DNA of 64,000 nucleotides from Winogradskyella jejuensis (GTDB lineage: Bacteria; Bacteroidota; Bacteroidia; Flavobacteriales; Flavobacteriaceae), in NCBI RefSeq assembly GCF_900129745.1, contig NZ_FQWS01000001.1, positions 248,001 through 312,000 on the forward strand, in the 5' to 3' direction. Within the stretch, counting starts at the first letter, position 1; the number at the start of each line of letters is the position of its first letter. A program made the translations under genes and the position numbers. Positions 8,902 through 18,065 of this stretch are shown here, one piece after another. The notes beneath the pieces were generated by a model. The model saw nothing but the letters and a program-made list of their open reading frames with translations, was not told the DNA's origin and searched no databases.

Positions 8902-8928
8902 AAAAGCGTCTTGGATAAAGACGCTTTT
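8902..8928 (-). terminator. Strong hairpin, terminator of the small lipoprotein gene
   Basis: AAAAGCGTCTT (8902-8912) and AAGACGCTTTT (8918-8928) form a perfect 11-bp stem with a 5-base loop. Read on the - strand it follows the gene ending at 9009 and is followed by a T-rich stretch. The + strand side is also T-rich, so it may work both ways. Confidence 0.75.
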
Positions 8929-9008
8929 GAATTTTTCTAACTCAATTTTATAAAGATGTTAGAATATCTTCTTATAAGACTCATCTTGCATAAAGAATCA
9001 AATGATTA

Positions 9009-9431
9009 TCATTGTTTATTAAAAAACAATCTTTCAGCTTTGTCAATAATCATCAACGACAAATTGGTGTCAGTTATATTTAGAATTTCTAAACAAGTGA
9101 CACGCGAATCTTCTGAATCAATCCACTGCAAGAAAAAGCTATTTGATGAATTATAATTAGAGCAATTACTATTGACTATTGAATAATTATATTCAGCTAT
9201 CATTTGATTTTCATCGTATTCTTTACAAATACCATTTGATAAAAATTCTAATTTATAATAATCGTCCTTATCATCAATCCATATTCCAATTATTTGGCTT
9301 GAGTAAATATTGATTTGTTGCTGATTGTCAACAACTTGTTGAGCTTTACAACTGTAAGTAACAGAAATAATAAGTATAACAATTAAAAATCTTAGCTGTA
9401 GTTCAGAAAAAAAATGAGTGAAAAATGCCAA
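9009..9431 (-). CDS. Small lipoprotein of unknown function
   Basis: The 140-residue protein has a hydrophobic segment followed by a lipobox ending at Cys28 (TYSC). The mature part resembles small lipocalin-like or stress lipoproteins of Bacteroidota: IIGIWIDDKDDYYKLEF, then GICKEYDENQM, then LSLMIIDK near the C-terminus. That pattern (a W in the first strand, turn-rich strands) is suggestive only. The N-terminus before the hydrophobic core is unusually long (13 residues). It ends before a strong hairpin and starts 11 bases after the YciI-like gene's stop, so the two may be co-transcribed. Confidence 0.65.
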   Translation of the reverse strand: MAFFTHFFSELQLRFLIVILIISVTYSCKAQQVVDNQQQINIYSSQIIGIWIDDKDDYYKLEFLSNGICKEYDENQMIAEYNYSIVNSNCSNYNSSNSFFLQWIDSEDSRVTCLEILNITDTNLSLMIIDKAERLFFNKQ

Positions 9432-9442
9432 CTTTAAACCTA

Positions 9443-9901
9443 TTAAAACCCTACTTTCCAGACTTTATCTGAAGCTTCTAAATACTCAGATAATGCCGCT
9501 GAGCCATACCAAGGAAACATATCGTAGTCTAAAAACTTAGCTTTTATTGCTGGGTCGGTTGCCAAAAGTGCTTTTGCCTTTTCCATGTCTGTCTCGTTAA
9601 GGATAAAAATACCACGGTAATTTTTGTCATTGTCACCGATAGGACCAGCAACGATGAGCTTACCATCTTCAACCATTTTGTCCATATTAGTCATATGGCC
9701 ATTAAAGGCTTTAGCAACTTCTGCTTTATCGGTAGATGTGTTTGTCCCTGTTTTAAGAATTACAAATATGTAGGACTTCATTCCGTAGTCGTCGGCACCT
9801 ACTTTTTTTGCCAATTCTGCATCATATTTTGGATTTGTATTTTGAGCGTTTAAATGAAATGTGAATAGGCTGATAGCTATTAGAAAGATTGTATTTTTCA
9901 T
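9443..9901 (-). CDS. Secreted YciI-like protein
   Basis: From the ATG at 9901 the protein has 152 residues with a Sec signal peptide ending at about LNAQ (residue 20). A further in-frame start at 9925 would add eight residues before the signal and is rejected. The domain has the ferredoxin-like YciI pattern: YIFVILKTG in the first strand, a conserved His in FNGHMTNMDKM, DGKLIVAGPIGD and a late RGIFILNETDMEKAKALLATDP. YciI proteins are small putative enzymes of unclear activity; this one is exported, as is common for flavobacterial members. Confidence 0.78.
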   Translation of the reverse strand: MKNTIFLIAISLFTFHLNAQNTNPKYDAELAKKVGADDYGMKSYIFVILKTGTNTSTDKAEVAKAFNGHMTNMDKMVEDGKLIVAGPIGDNDKNYRGIFILNETDMEKAKALLATDPAIKAKFLDYDMFPWYGSAALSEYLEASDKVWKVGF

Positions 9902-9941
9902 AATGATTGATTTTAAGTCTTCCAAATATACATAAAAGACT

Positions 9942-10017
9942 CTTCTACTGCGCTCAGAGTAACAACGAAAACATTATTGAGATTCTAAAACGACACTTCG
10001 ACTTTGCTCAGTGCATC
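9942..10017. repeat. Two fragments of the CTTCGAC/GCTCAGTG palindromic repeat
   Basis: CTTCTACTGCGCTCAGAG (9942-9959) and CACTTCGACTTTGCTCAGTG (9994-10013) are diverged copies of the unit at 8854-8878. They fill most of the 141-base gap between the YciI-like gene and the 3' end of the outer-membrane barrel gene. Confidence 0.6.
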
Positions 10018-10042
10018 TGTTCAGCACAACAACCTATGATTG

Positions 10043-11767
10043 TCAAAAGTCAAACTGATAAGTCGCACCGGCTAAAAACTGAATCCCTTGAACTGGGAAG
10101 TTTTGCCAACGCTGATAATCTTGATTTGCTATATTATTTACTTTCCCATAAACCGAAAGGTAATCGGTTATTTTATAGCCCACATGCGCATTGGCATCAA
10201 AAAAGCTATCTAAAGTTACTGGCGTTCTAAGAGGTGGACCTAAAGTTCCGACTAAAGCAGATTCTTCTTTACGTTCTCCTGTAAAGAACACACTTCCACC
10301 CATAAACCAATGTCTAGATATCTGATAGTCTAAAAATACAGAACCTGTGACGTTTGGTAAATTCCAAGCCTCTGCTTCTGCGCTAGTATTGTAATTAAAA
10401 TATTCGCCCTTAATTGCTAATTTGAAGTTACGGTTGACATCAATATTTAACTCGCCTCCGACAGAAAAGGTTTTAACGTTATCATAAACCACACCTACAG
10501 AATTACCAAATTGATAATCTTCAGTAGCAAAGCTTTGTGCATCGTTAGTTTTGAGCAGTGCTTTGTTTTCCTCAGCAAAGTAGTTTCCGTTGATGTTATA
10601 GCTCACGTTATTAGAGAGCTTTCCTTTTAAGCCAATAAAACCATGATATTGCTGGTCTGTTGGTGTTACCAATAGTGTTGGAGACACAAATGGACTTTGA
10701 TTAACAAAATCGTAATACGAATTCTGAATTAAATCTCCAGTAACTCCCGCATAACCTATTAAAATATCGTTTACCAATCTGTACGACGCTACGATATTAG
10801 GGTATAAAAACAGTTTGTTCTCATTAAACTCGGTATCGTTTAAATAGGTTAATCGAATACCTAAATCTACCGTTAAGTCATCTTCTTTTAATTGATACGT
10901 TGGTGATAAACTAAAGTTTACATTTCCGTAGTTGAGTTCTGCTATAGTATTGTAATTTCTATCAAAACTTCCGCTTAAATAATCTACTCGCAACTCCGTT
11001 TCAATAATCTCATCTCTAATTGGTACATCGAAAGCAGCTTTAGCCATAAAACGATTTTCGCCAGAATCTCTATTGTCACCAAAACGTCTAAAGCGTACAC
11101 TTCCGTTTTTGATAATAGCATTATCGAAATTTAGCTTTCCACCAACATAAAAACTATTATATCTTATTTTTGGGTCAATGGTATTCGCTTCAGTTTGTCC
11201 AAAAAACTGCTGAGGCAATCCGTACCAATTGTAAGCCATAACGTCTGCACCTAAATCTATTTTCCAAGAAAAATCATTCAGTTTTTGAGAATAGTTGACA
11301 TTAATACCTGTTTTAGAAAAATCGTCATCTAACAACAAACCATCTATGCCACCTTGAGATGAGTGATGACTTAAGTATCCGCCAACATTTTCTCCACTGC
11401 TGAGCTCATGATTCAAGTAAACCTCTCCTAAAATTGTGGTGTAAGTTCCAAAACCTAATGAAGCATAGTTATCGTATAACTTAACAGGCTTTGCCTTGTC
11501 TACATTAGCAGCCTTACCTTTAGCTGGAGTAAATGTTGATGCAACCGGAATTGAAAAAATATTGTATTTCACTTCCTTTTTAGTAATTGTGTTAGCATCC
11601 TCCGTTGATGGCTTATCCTTGATTTTAAATGCATCAGAGATTGTAGGCGTATATGGCTTTATAACATTTACCGTCTGGTCATCAATGGTATCTTTTGTAC
11701 GTTCTTGTGCAAATACAAAAGTTACAGTTAGCGATAGTATTAGGGTTATATTGAATTTAATTTTCAT
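10043..11767 (-). CDS. Outer-membrane beta-barrel protein, TonB-receptor-like
   Basis: From the ATG at 11767 the protein has 574 residues, with a signal peptide ending at about VFAQ. An upstream in-frame start at 11827 would put 20 charged residues before the signal and is rejected. The mature protein alternates polar and hydrophobic residues as in transmembrane beta strands, has VYGKVNNIANQDYQRW near the end as in TonB-dependent receptors, and ends in Phe (YQFDF), the barrel-assembly signal. I see no TonB box or plug domain. It lies downstream of the TPR protein with a repeat between them, so the two probably form an outer-membrane/periplasm pair. Confidence 0.75.
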   Translation of the reverse strand: MKIKFNITLILSLTVTFVFAQERTKDTIDDQTVNVIKPYTPTISDAFKIKDKPSTEDANTITKKEVKYNIFSIPVASTFTPAKGKAANVDKAKPVKLYDNYASLGFGTYTTILGEVYLNHELSSGENVGGYLSHHSSQGGIDGLLLDDDFSKTGINVNYSQKLNDFSWKIDLGADVMAYNWYGLPQQFFGQTEANTIDPKIRYNSFYVGGKLNFDNAIIKNGSVRFRRFGDNRDSGENRFMAKAAFDVPIRDEIIETELRVDYLSGSFDRNYNTIAELNYGNVNFSLSPTYQLKEDDLTVDLGIRLTYLNDTEFNENKLFLYPNIVASYRLVNDILIGYAGVTGDLIQNSYYDFVNQSPFVSPTLLVTPTDQQYHGFIGLKGKLSNNVSYNINGNYFAEENKALLKTNDAQSFATEDYQFGNSVGVVYDNVKTFSVGGELNIDVNRNFKLAIKGEYFNYNTSAEAEAWNLPNVTGSVFLDYQISRHWFMGGSVFFTGERKEESALVGTLGPPLRTPVTLDSFFDANAHVGYKITDYLSVYGKVNNIANQDYQRWQNFPVQGIQFLAGATYQFDF

Positions 11768-11812
11768 GTATCTTGATTTGATTTTGATGATAATAGTCGC
11801 ATCTTTCTTGGT

Positions 11813-11840
11813 GAGATTCTGAAACAAGTTCAGAATGACA
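11813..11840. repeat. Palindromic repeat GAGATTCTGAA-TTCAGAATGACA
   Basis: ATTCTGAA (11816-11823) and TTCAGAAT (11829-11836) form a perfect 8-bp inverted repeat with a 5-base loop. It lies between the TPR gene and the barrel gene. The same repeat, inverted, lies inside trpF (50991-51022), and a decayed one at 6411-6438. Confidence 0.7.
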
Positions 11841-11845
11841 AATGA

Positions 11846-14800
11846 TTAATTATCACCTGATTCGATTGATGAATTTGTCTTTGCTTCTTCTAATTTTATT
11901 ATATCGAGTTCTTGTTTTGCTTCTGCTATAACATCCTCATATTCTGGAAAACTAGAAATCACACTTTCTAAAATATAGGTCGCCTGAAATGCATCATCTA
12001 AAGCATAATAATTCTTTGCCATCACAACCAACCCTTTGGCTGAGTAGAGCTTATAACTACTGTAATCTTTAGCTAATTTCTGAATAACAGTATTTGAAGC
12101 CGCATACTTTCCTTCTTTATTTTTGAAATATGCATTATAATACAAGGCCTCTGCTGCAACAATACCTGAAGCTGTTTTTTGCACCTCAGCATAGGCAGAT
12201 TTTGCTTTAGATTCGTTACCAGTTTCCCAAGCAGAACGTGCAATAATGAGTTGAGCATCATTTTTAACCTTACTATCTAAGTTAGATTTAGACAATACTT
12301 TTTCAGCATAACTTTCTGCCTCTGTATAATCTTTAGTTTGGTAATAGGCATTCATTAGATTAGACTGCGCGTAAATAATATTCTGAGGATAATCCGCTTC
12401 AGCTTCTAACTGTTTTAAAACCAATATCGCCTCAGACCAATCTGAATCATTTAAGTATATTTCACTGAGTTTTACAGTAGCTTGCTCTGTGTATTCACTC
12501 TTAGCAGCTTCTACAACGGCTTTGTAATGTGGTTTCGCATTATCGAATAATTCCTTCTTGTAGTATAATTGCGCTAAATAAAAATGAGATTTTACAGCAT
12601 GAATTCCGCTTGGAAAGGCATTAAGATATTTATTGAACTGTGTAATGGCTGCATCTGTATTACCATCTAAATATTGCTTTTCTGCTGCTAAATATGTGGT
12701 ATTGTCCAATTCTGCATCGGTTACTTCAACATAATCCAACGTTTTTACCCAACGTGCATATTCATCTACACGACCCAAATCTATATAAATCAATCGCGCA
12801 GTAGATACTGCTTGCACCGCTTCTTGCGAACCTGCATAATCATTAGCTACTTTTTTGAATTTATTCAACGCCAACTCATTCTCATTAGAATTGTAATACA
12901 CTAAGCCTTGACGCAACAATGATTTTGAAATAAATGCACTACGCTTGTATTCTGAATTTAAACGGTCGTACATTTCCATAGCCTTATCCGTATCATTAGC
13001 TTTTACATAAGAGTTTGCTAACTCATACATGGCATCGTCTCGTAAGCCTGATTTTGGATATCCTATGATAAATGTATTTAGTTCTTTTATTTTTGTAGAC
13101 GCTTTACCCATGTAACCATGACTCATTGCTTTTTGAAAAGCAGCGTAGTCAGTTTCAATTTCATTGATACCAATGGCTTTATCGTAAGCTAAAATGGCGT
13201 TTGTGTAATCACTCGACACAAAATAGCCATCACCGAGTCTTAAATAAGCATCATTTACTCTAAGTTTATCTTCTTTTTTACCGTCAATAAATGTTCTAAA
13301 ATAGTTTGAAGCTTGAGCATAATCTTTTAGTTTAAAATAGGTATAAGCTAGATTATAATCTAGATTCTCGGTTTCCGATAATCCTGAAATACCATCTTGC
13401 TGTTTGAATTGTTTAAACCCAATCAAAGCTTCATTATAGTTAGTTAAGTTATAGTCAGTTTCCGCCTTCCAGAAGGTTGCTCTAGCCACATATACATTAT
13501 CTCTTGGCTCATCTAACGATTTCTCAAACATATCTAGAGCTTCAGTATATTGGTCTTCGTTATACAACTCTATACCACGATAAAAAGCCACTTTTTGATA
13601 AGCTACTTTATTCTCGAAACTCTTTCTGGTTTCCAAAAGATTTAAGGCCTCTTTATAATTTTTTGATGTAATGTAAGAATCGATGAGCAAGGTTTCAATC
13701 TCTTCCTTATAAAGCGTTTTAGGATAAGCTTCTAAGTAACCAGCTAACACTTGCGGTACGGATTGATATGGGTTCCCAATTTCGTAACTCAACTTTGCAT
13801 AGTTCAACCAAGCATCTTCTTTAATCTTATCGTCAAAAGGCATTTGTGATGCATTCCTAAAGGCGTTTAAAGCTTCAGATTTTTTATCGAGGTTGATATA
13901 ACTTTCACCTAAATGATAGTATGCATTCTGCGCTACGGAATTGTTTCCGTTTATAATTTTATTAAACTCTGAAATTGCATTCTCAAAATCATCTTGCTTG
14001 TAATACGCATACCCCAATTGATAAAAGTCGGTATTATTCCAACGTCCATTTTTCCCTTTATAATTTTTTAGATACGGAATTGCTTCAGCATATTTCTGAA
14101 GATTAAAGTAACTCTCTCCTATAATTTTAGATAATTCTGACGTTTCTTCTTCATTACTCTTTGGCAACTGTGCTTCTGCAAGTTCTATAGCTTTTTCAAA
14201 CTTTCCGAGTTTAAAGTTTAAATCTGCTTGATAGTAGCTCAGTTTCTCTTTGTATTTTTCATTATCAGAAACTGCTTCAAAATAGTCGTTCGCAGCATCG
14301 TAATCATCGCCTTCATAAGCCATATAGCCTAAATAATATTTAGCTTGCTCTGTGTATTCACCATTTTCTTTTACTCGATTAAGGTATTTAGTTGCTCCAT
14401 TTTTGTCTTTGGTTGCGTAGAGGCTATGACCGTAATTAAAATTGTATTTGTCTTGCTCTTTACGGGCAATGCTCATCTCATCTACTTTTGCGTACCATTT
14501 ACGAGCATAAGCATAGTCTGAGTTTTCGAAATAATAATCTCCCACGTCCAAAAAAGCGGTATTACGCTTTGTGCTCGTTGGATATTCTTCCACAAATTCT
14601 TCGATTAAATCATCTGCATTTTTTTGATTGAGCCTTACTGCGCAATTAGCAATGTAATAGCTACAATCAGATTTTAAAACCTCATCTTCAGTATCATATT
14701 TAATATCATCAAACAAAGACTGAGCAGCTTTGTATTGCTTGTTGTTATATAAAGTCAATGCTTTTTGATACTCCTTGAACTGGCTGGTGTATATGGCTGT

Positions 14801-14869
14801 TTCCTGTGCATAAAGAAATGATGAAAGCAACAGACATATGCCTAAGAATTGTTTTTTTAATAACGTCAT
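11846..14869 (-). CDS. Large periplasmic tetratricopeptide repeat protein
   Basis: The 1007-residue protein begins with a signal peptide (about 21 residues, ending YAQ) and is otherwise built of helical TPR-like repeats, many with the pattern Y-Y-x-L-G-x-x-Y plus A-x-x-x-F-x-K (for example YQLGYAYYKQDDFENAISEF and YYHLGESYINLDKKSEALNAF). Such proteins act as scaffolds for envelope complexes. It is upstream of, and on the same strand as, the TonB-receptor-like barrel, a gene pair I recall from other flavobacteria, although no function is assigned to it that I know. The C-terminus is acidic and ends with a Ser/Asn-rich tail. Confidence 0.8.
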   Translation of the reverse strand: MTLLKKQFLGICLLLSSFLYAQETAIYTSQFKEYQKALTLYNNKQYKAAQSLFDDIKYDTEDEVLKSDCSYYIANCAVRLNQKNADDLIEEFVEEYPTSTKRNTAFLDVGDYYFENSDYAYARKWYAKVDEMSIARKEQDKYNFNYGHSLYATKDKNGATKYLNRVKENGEYTEQAKYYLGYMAYEGDDYDAANDYFEAVSDNEKYKEKLSYYQADLNFKLGKFEKAIELAEAQLPKSNEEETSELSKIIGESYFNLQKYAEAIPYLKNYKGKNGRWNNTDFYQLGYAYYKQDDFENAISEFNKIINGNNSVAQNAYYHLGESYINLDKKSEALNAFRNASQMPFDDKIKEDAWLNYAKLSYEIGNPYQSVPQVLAGYLEAYPKTLYKEEIETLLIDSYITSKNYKEALNLLETRKSFENKVAYQKVAFYRGIELYNEDQYTEALDMFEKSLDEPRDNVYVARATFWKAETDYNLTNYNEALIGFKQFKQQDGISGLSETENLDYNLAYTYFKLKDYAQASNYFRTFIDGKKEDKLRVNDAYLRLGDGYFVSSDYTNAILAYDKAIGINEIETDYAAFQKAMSHGYMGKASTKIKELNTFIIGYPKSGLRDDAMYELANSYVKANDTDKAMEMYDRLNSEYKRSAFISKSLLRQGLVYYNSNENELALNKFKKVANDYAGSQEAVQAVSTARLIYIDLGRVDEYARWVKTLDYVEVTDAELDNTTYLAAEKQYLDGNTDAAITQFNKYLNAFPSGIHAVKSHFYLAQLYYKKELFDNAKPHYKAVVEAAKSEYTEQATVKLSEIYLNDSDWSEAILVLKQLEAEADYPQNIIYAQSNLMNAYYQTKDYTEAESYAEKVLSKSNLDSKVKNDAQLIIARSAWETGNESKAKSAYAEVQKTASGIVAAEALYYNAYFKNKEGKYAASNTVIQKLAKDYSSYKLYSAKGLVVMAKNYYALDDAFQATYILESVISSFPEYEDVIAEAKQELDIIKLEEAKTNSSIESGDN

Positions 14870-15124
14870 TGGCGTCGTTTTTTGATTCTCGATTAATGAT
14901 GATAGTTACCCATTCAAAATTAAATGAATACCCTAATACTAACGCAGAAAATAACTGTTAATTATAAACCAAGTTATTAAAGCTTATTGAAACCAAAGCC
15001 AAACCTGTATTGGGCAATTATTGATAACATCCTATTTTGGTAGCCAATTATTATGCCACACTGAAAAACCGTAAATTGAAATTTTTACAATACTTTTACC
15101 TAATCATTCGTTTTTAGTACATCT

Positions 15125-15513
15125 ATGAAAACAATCTTCTTTTCAATTTTAATTTTAGGTTCTTCTTTTTTTTGTGATTGTAAAACTATAGGCTACACGA
15201 ATGAAAAAAGCAGAGAAGAATTACTCCTAAAAGAGGAATTTAAAACTTCTGAAATTATATTTTTTGGAAAATATCTTGGTAATAAGAATTTTGAAATAAT
15301 TGAATTACATCGCGGCGAAAAATTAAAAATTTAAAATTAATTTCTGAAAAAGAACATTTAACAACTTGTGATTTTTACTTTGAAAAGAATAAGAAATACA
15401 TCATTTTTGGTCTATTAGATGAAAAGAATAAATTAGTCACGAGTATTTGTAATGCGAACAAAGAAATTTCTGAAAAAGAACAACAAATTCTTGTAAAAAA
15501 GTACTTAAAATAA
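15125..15513 (+). pseudogene. Frameshifted small secreted protein (NTR/TIMP-like pattern)
   Basis: The first frame runs 15125-15334 (signal peptide MKTIFFSILILGSSFF, then CDCKTI and a strand EIIFFGKYLG) and stops just after HRGEK. The -1 frame carries on without a break from 15322 to the TAA at 15511-15513, encoding a region with TTCDFYFEKNKKYIIFGLL and TSICNA. Together they give one product of about 129 residues with paired Cys and the outline of flavobacterial NTR/TIMP-like secreted proteins. Adding one base in the A-run at 15318-15322 restores the frame. I see no perfect X-XXY-YYZ slippery site, so a mutation or sequencing error is likelier than programmed frameshifting. It ends 11 bases before ftsE. 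Confidence 0.7.
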
Positions 15514-15524
15514 AAAATCAACCT

Positions 15525-16208
15525 ATGCCAGAAACCGTTTTACAACTCAAAGATGCTAACATTTACCAAGCTGATAATTTGGTATTAAATAATGTAAATG
15601 TAGAATTACAAAAAGGCGACTTTGTATATCTTATTGGTAAAACCGGAAGTGGAAAAAGTAGTTTTATGAAAACCCTTTATGGTGATTTGGAACTAACTGA
15701 AGGCGAAGGGCACATCGTAGATTTTAATCTTCGTGGTTTAAAGGAAAAAGACATCCCGTTTTTGAGACGAAAACTAGGTATTGTCTTTCAAGATTTTAAA
15801 CTATTACCTGATCGTACTATAAACGGTAATCTAGAATTTGTTTTAAAAGCCACAGGCTGGAAAGATAAAGCTGAAATAAGTGAGCGTATAGACGCTGTTT
15901 TAAACAAAGTAGGTATGGGTACCAAAGGTTTTAAATTTCCACATGAGCTTTCAGGCGGAGAGCAACAACGTGTGGCCATTGCAAGAGCCTTACTCAATGA
16001 ACCTGAGTTGATTTTAGCGGATGAGCCTACAGGAAACCTGGACCCTCAAACTAGCATTGAAGTTATGGAGGTGTTACAAGACATTAACAAAAATGGAAAC
16101 ACCATCCTGATGGCAACTCACGATTACGCCTTACTTCTAAAATACCCAAGTAAGACCTTTAAGTGTGATGAAAACAAGGTGTTTGAGGTGGTGCAGAGGA
16201 AAAGCTAA
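15525..16208 (+). CDS. ftsE: Cell division ABC transporter ATP-binding protein FtsE
   Basis: The 227-residue ATPase has Walker A GKTGSGKS (38-45), the Q-loop FQDFKLL (88-94), signature LSGGEQQ (142-148) and Walker B LILADEP (162-168), with the FtsE/LolD-type GNLDP after it. FtsE pairs with the membrane protein FtsX and controls septal peptidoglycan hydrolysis at the inner membrane. No ftsX lies next to it here, which I believe is usual for flavobacteria. The start ATG gives the common opening [15 protein letters not shown]. It is followed after 13 bases by glycosyltransferase genes on the same strand. Confidence 0.88.
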   Translation: MPETVLQLKDANIYQADNLVLNNVNVELQKGDFVYLIGKTGSGKSSFMKTLYGDLELTEGEGHIVDFNLRGLKEKDIPFLRRKLGIVFQDFKLLPDRTINGNLEFVLKATGWKDKAEISERIDAVLNKVGMGTKGFKFPHELSGGEQQRVAIARALLNEPELILADEPTGNLDPQTSIEVMEVLQDINKNGNTILMATHDYALLLKYPSKTFKCDENKVFEVVQRKS

Positions 16209-16221
16209 TTAATATCTCTAG

Positions 16222-17112
16222 ATGCTTTCAATACTCATACCAACATATAACTACAACATTTCTAAACTTGTAGAAGAAATTCATGAGCAAGCTAGTGAAG
16301 CAGGTATTGAGTTTGAAATTTTATGCAAAGATGATGCTTCAACCCTTTTTACTCCAGAAAATGAAGCATCAGTAAACGAGCTGTCTTACGCTACATATTT
16401 TAAGACCCAGCAAAATCTAGGTCGTACAGCTACAAGACAATTTTTATGTGACAAAGCTAAATACGATTGGCTTTTGTTTTTAGACGCAGATGTCATACCC
16501 AAAAGCAAAACATTCATTAAGAATTATATGTCGCAGATAGACTCAGGATATGATGCTGTTTTCGGGGGATTTGCATACGATACTTCTGTGAAAATTGATA
16601 CAGGTATTTTACGATGGAAATACGGAAAAACTTATGAAGAAGTTGACGCTAAAAAACGAAATTTAAAACCTTACGAATTAATTATCTCTGCCAATTTCTT
16701 GATTAAAAAATCCGTTTTCTCTAAAATCAATACCAGATTAGATAGAAATGGTTATGGTCTTGACAATTACTTCTCTGCGCTATTAAGAGCCGAAAAGACA
16801 AAAGTACATCACATAAATAATGAAGCATTTCACTATGGTTTAGAAAACAATACCAAATACATAGAAAAAGCAGAAGAAGCTATCAGTACGCTTTTATGGA
16901 TGCGAGACGAAAAGAAAATTACAACTCATAATAACAAATTGCTAAAAACACATAGTTTTCTAAAAAAACTAAGGCTTAATTATATTACTGTCCTTCTATA
17001 CAAAATGTTGAATATACCCATTCGGAAAAACTTATTGAGTGAAAACCCCAATGTGCGTTTACTTCAGGTATATAAATTATTATACATTAGCCATAAAGAT
17101 TTGAGTAAGTAG
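16222..17112 (+). CDS. Family 2 glycosyltransferase
   Basis: The 296-residue protein has the GT2 nucleotide-sugar fold: a first strand MLSILIPTYNYN (1-12), ILCKDDAS, and the metal-binding DxD in WLLFLDADVIP (about 90-100). The acceptor and sugar cannot be read. There is no membrane segment, so it acts in the cytoplasm, probably building the surface glycan encoded by this locus. It follows ftsE by 13 bases and precedes a second GT2 gene by two bases, indicating one transcript. Confidence 0.85.
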   Translation: MLSILIPTYNYNISKLVEEIHEQASEAGIEFEILCKDDASTLFTPENEASVNELSYATYFKTQQNLGRTATRQFLCDKAKYDWLLFLDADVIPKSKTFIKNYMSQIDSGYDAVFGGFAYDTSVKIDTGILRWKYGKTYEEVDAKKRNLKPYELIISANFLIKKSVFSKINTRLDRNGYGLDNYFSALLRAEKTKVHHINNEAFHYGLENNTKYIEKAEEAISTLLWMRDEKKITTHNNKLLKTHSFLKKLRLNYITVLLYKMLNIPIRKNLLSENPNVRLLQVYKLLYISHKDLSK

Positions 17113-17114
17113 AT

Positions 17115-18065
17115 ATGCTAAGTCCCCCTTTTTTTTCGGTTGTAATTCCGCTTTATAATAAAGAGCAGTACATTAAGGAGACTCTCAAATCTGTGCTTAA
17201 TCAAACCTTTGATAATTTTGAAGTCATTATCATTAATGATGGCTCTACAGATAAAAGTTTTGAAGTTGCAAAGTCGTTTAATGACCATAGACTTAAATTC
17301 TTTCAACAGGAAAATCAAGGTCTTTCTATCGCAAGAAATAACGGCATTAAGAAATCGGCTTCAGGTTACATTGCATTGATAGATGCTGATGATTTATGGA
17401 GTCCAAATCATTTACAAAAGCTTTATAACTTAATACAAGATTATCCAAACAAAGGATTGTACGCCTCTAGATATGCCATTAAAAAGTCAAAAAAAGTAAC
17501 GCATCAGGTTAATTATTATAAGCTACCTGAGGATTTTAGAGGTATTGTTCCAAGTTTTTTTAAGCACTCGCTTCAACATTGTGTGGCTTGGGTTAGTAGT
17601 ATTTGTGTCCCGAAGAAAGTTTTTGAGGACATGAATTATTTTGATCCAGAAATTTATTCTGAGCAAGACACAGATTTATACATAAGAATGGCTTTAAAAA
17701 ATTATGAATTTGTTCTAGATGCTTCCGAAACTACAGCAATTCATAATAAGACAATGTCTGATAATCTTTCTAACTACAAGAACAAAACTAAAGTACCTAG
17801 ATTATTGTATGCGTATAAAGATGAAGAGAAAAAAAACGACTACCTGAATAGATATATAGACCTTAACCGATTTTCTACAATTGTTTTTCTGAAATTAGCA
17901 GGAAATAAACCCCTAGAAAATGAACTTAAGGAAGATATAACTTATCAAAATCTCAGCAGATTTCAGCGAATAGTTATTAACCTTCCAAACCCATTAGTTA
18001 GATTGCTTTTTAAAGCTAAAGACATATTAAAACTTAATCCGTTTTTAGTATTTAAAATGAAATAA
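17115..18065 (+). CDS. Family 2 glycosyltransferase
   Basis: The 316-residue protein opens with FFSVVIPLYNKEQYIKETL and has IINDGSTD (about 37-44), NNGIKKS, and the DxD in IALIDADDLW (about 88-97), a textbook GT2 domain. A later EQDTDLYIRMALK fits the catalytic-base ED motif region. It follows the previous GT2 by two bases. Its stop codon abuts the 3' end of the convergent GT4 gene (18066), so the locus is arranged as two converging halves. Expected role: sugar transfer in assembly of a surface polysaccharide or the LPS core. Confidence 0.88.
   Translation: MLSPPFFSVVIPLYNKEQYIKETLKSVLNQTFDNFEVIIINDGSTDKSFEVAKSFNDHRLKFFQQENQGLSIARNNGIKKSASGYIALIDADDLWSPNHLQKLYNLIQDYPNKGLYASRYAIKKSKKVTHQVNYYKLPEDFRGIVPSFFKHSLQHCVAWVSSICVPKKVFEDMNYFDPEIYSEQDTDLYIRMALKNYEFVLDASETTAIHNKTMSDNLSNYKNKTKVPRLLYAYKDEEKKNDYLNRYIDLNRFSTIVFLKLAGNKPLENELKEDITYQNLSRFQRIVINLPNPLVRLLFKAKDILKLNPFLVFKMK

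Noticed and set aside
9907..10230. 107-codon + strand reading frame
   Set aside because: It covers repeat fragments and the antisense of the barrel gene's 3' end; its translation has no family features.
15317..15334. Programmed -1 frameshift site
   Set aside because: The A-run does not fit a X-XXY-YYZ heptamer in the zero frame and no downstream stimulatory hairpin is obvious.
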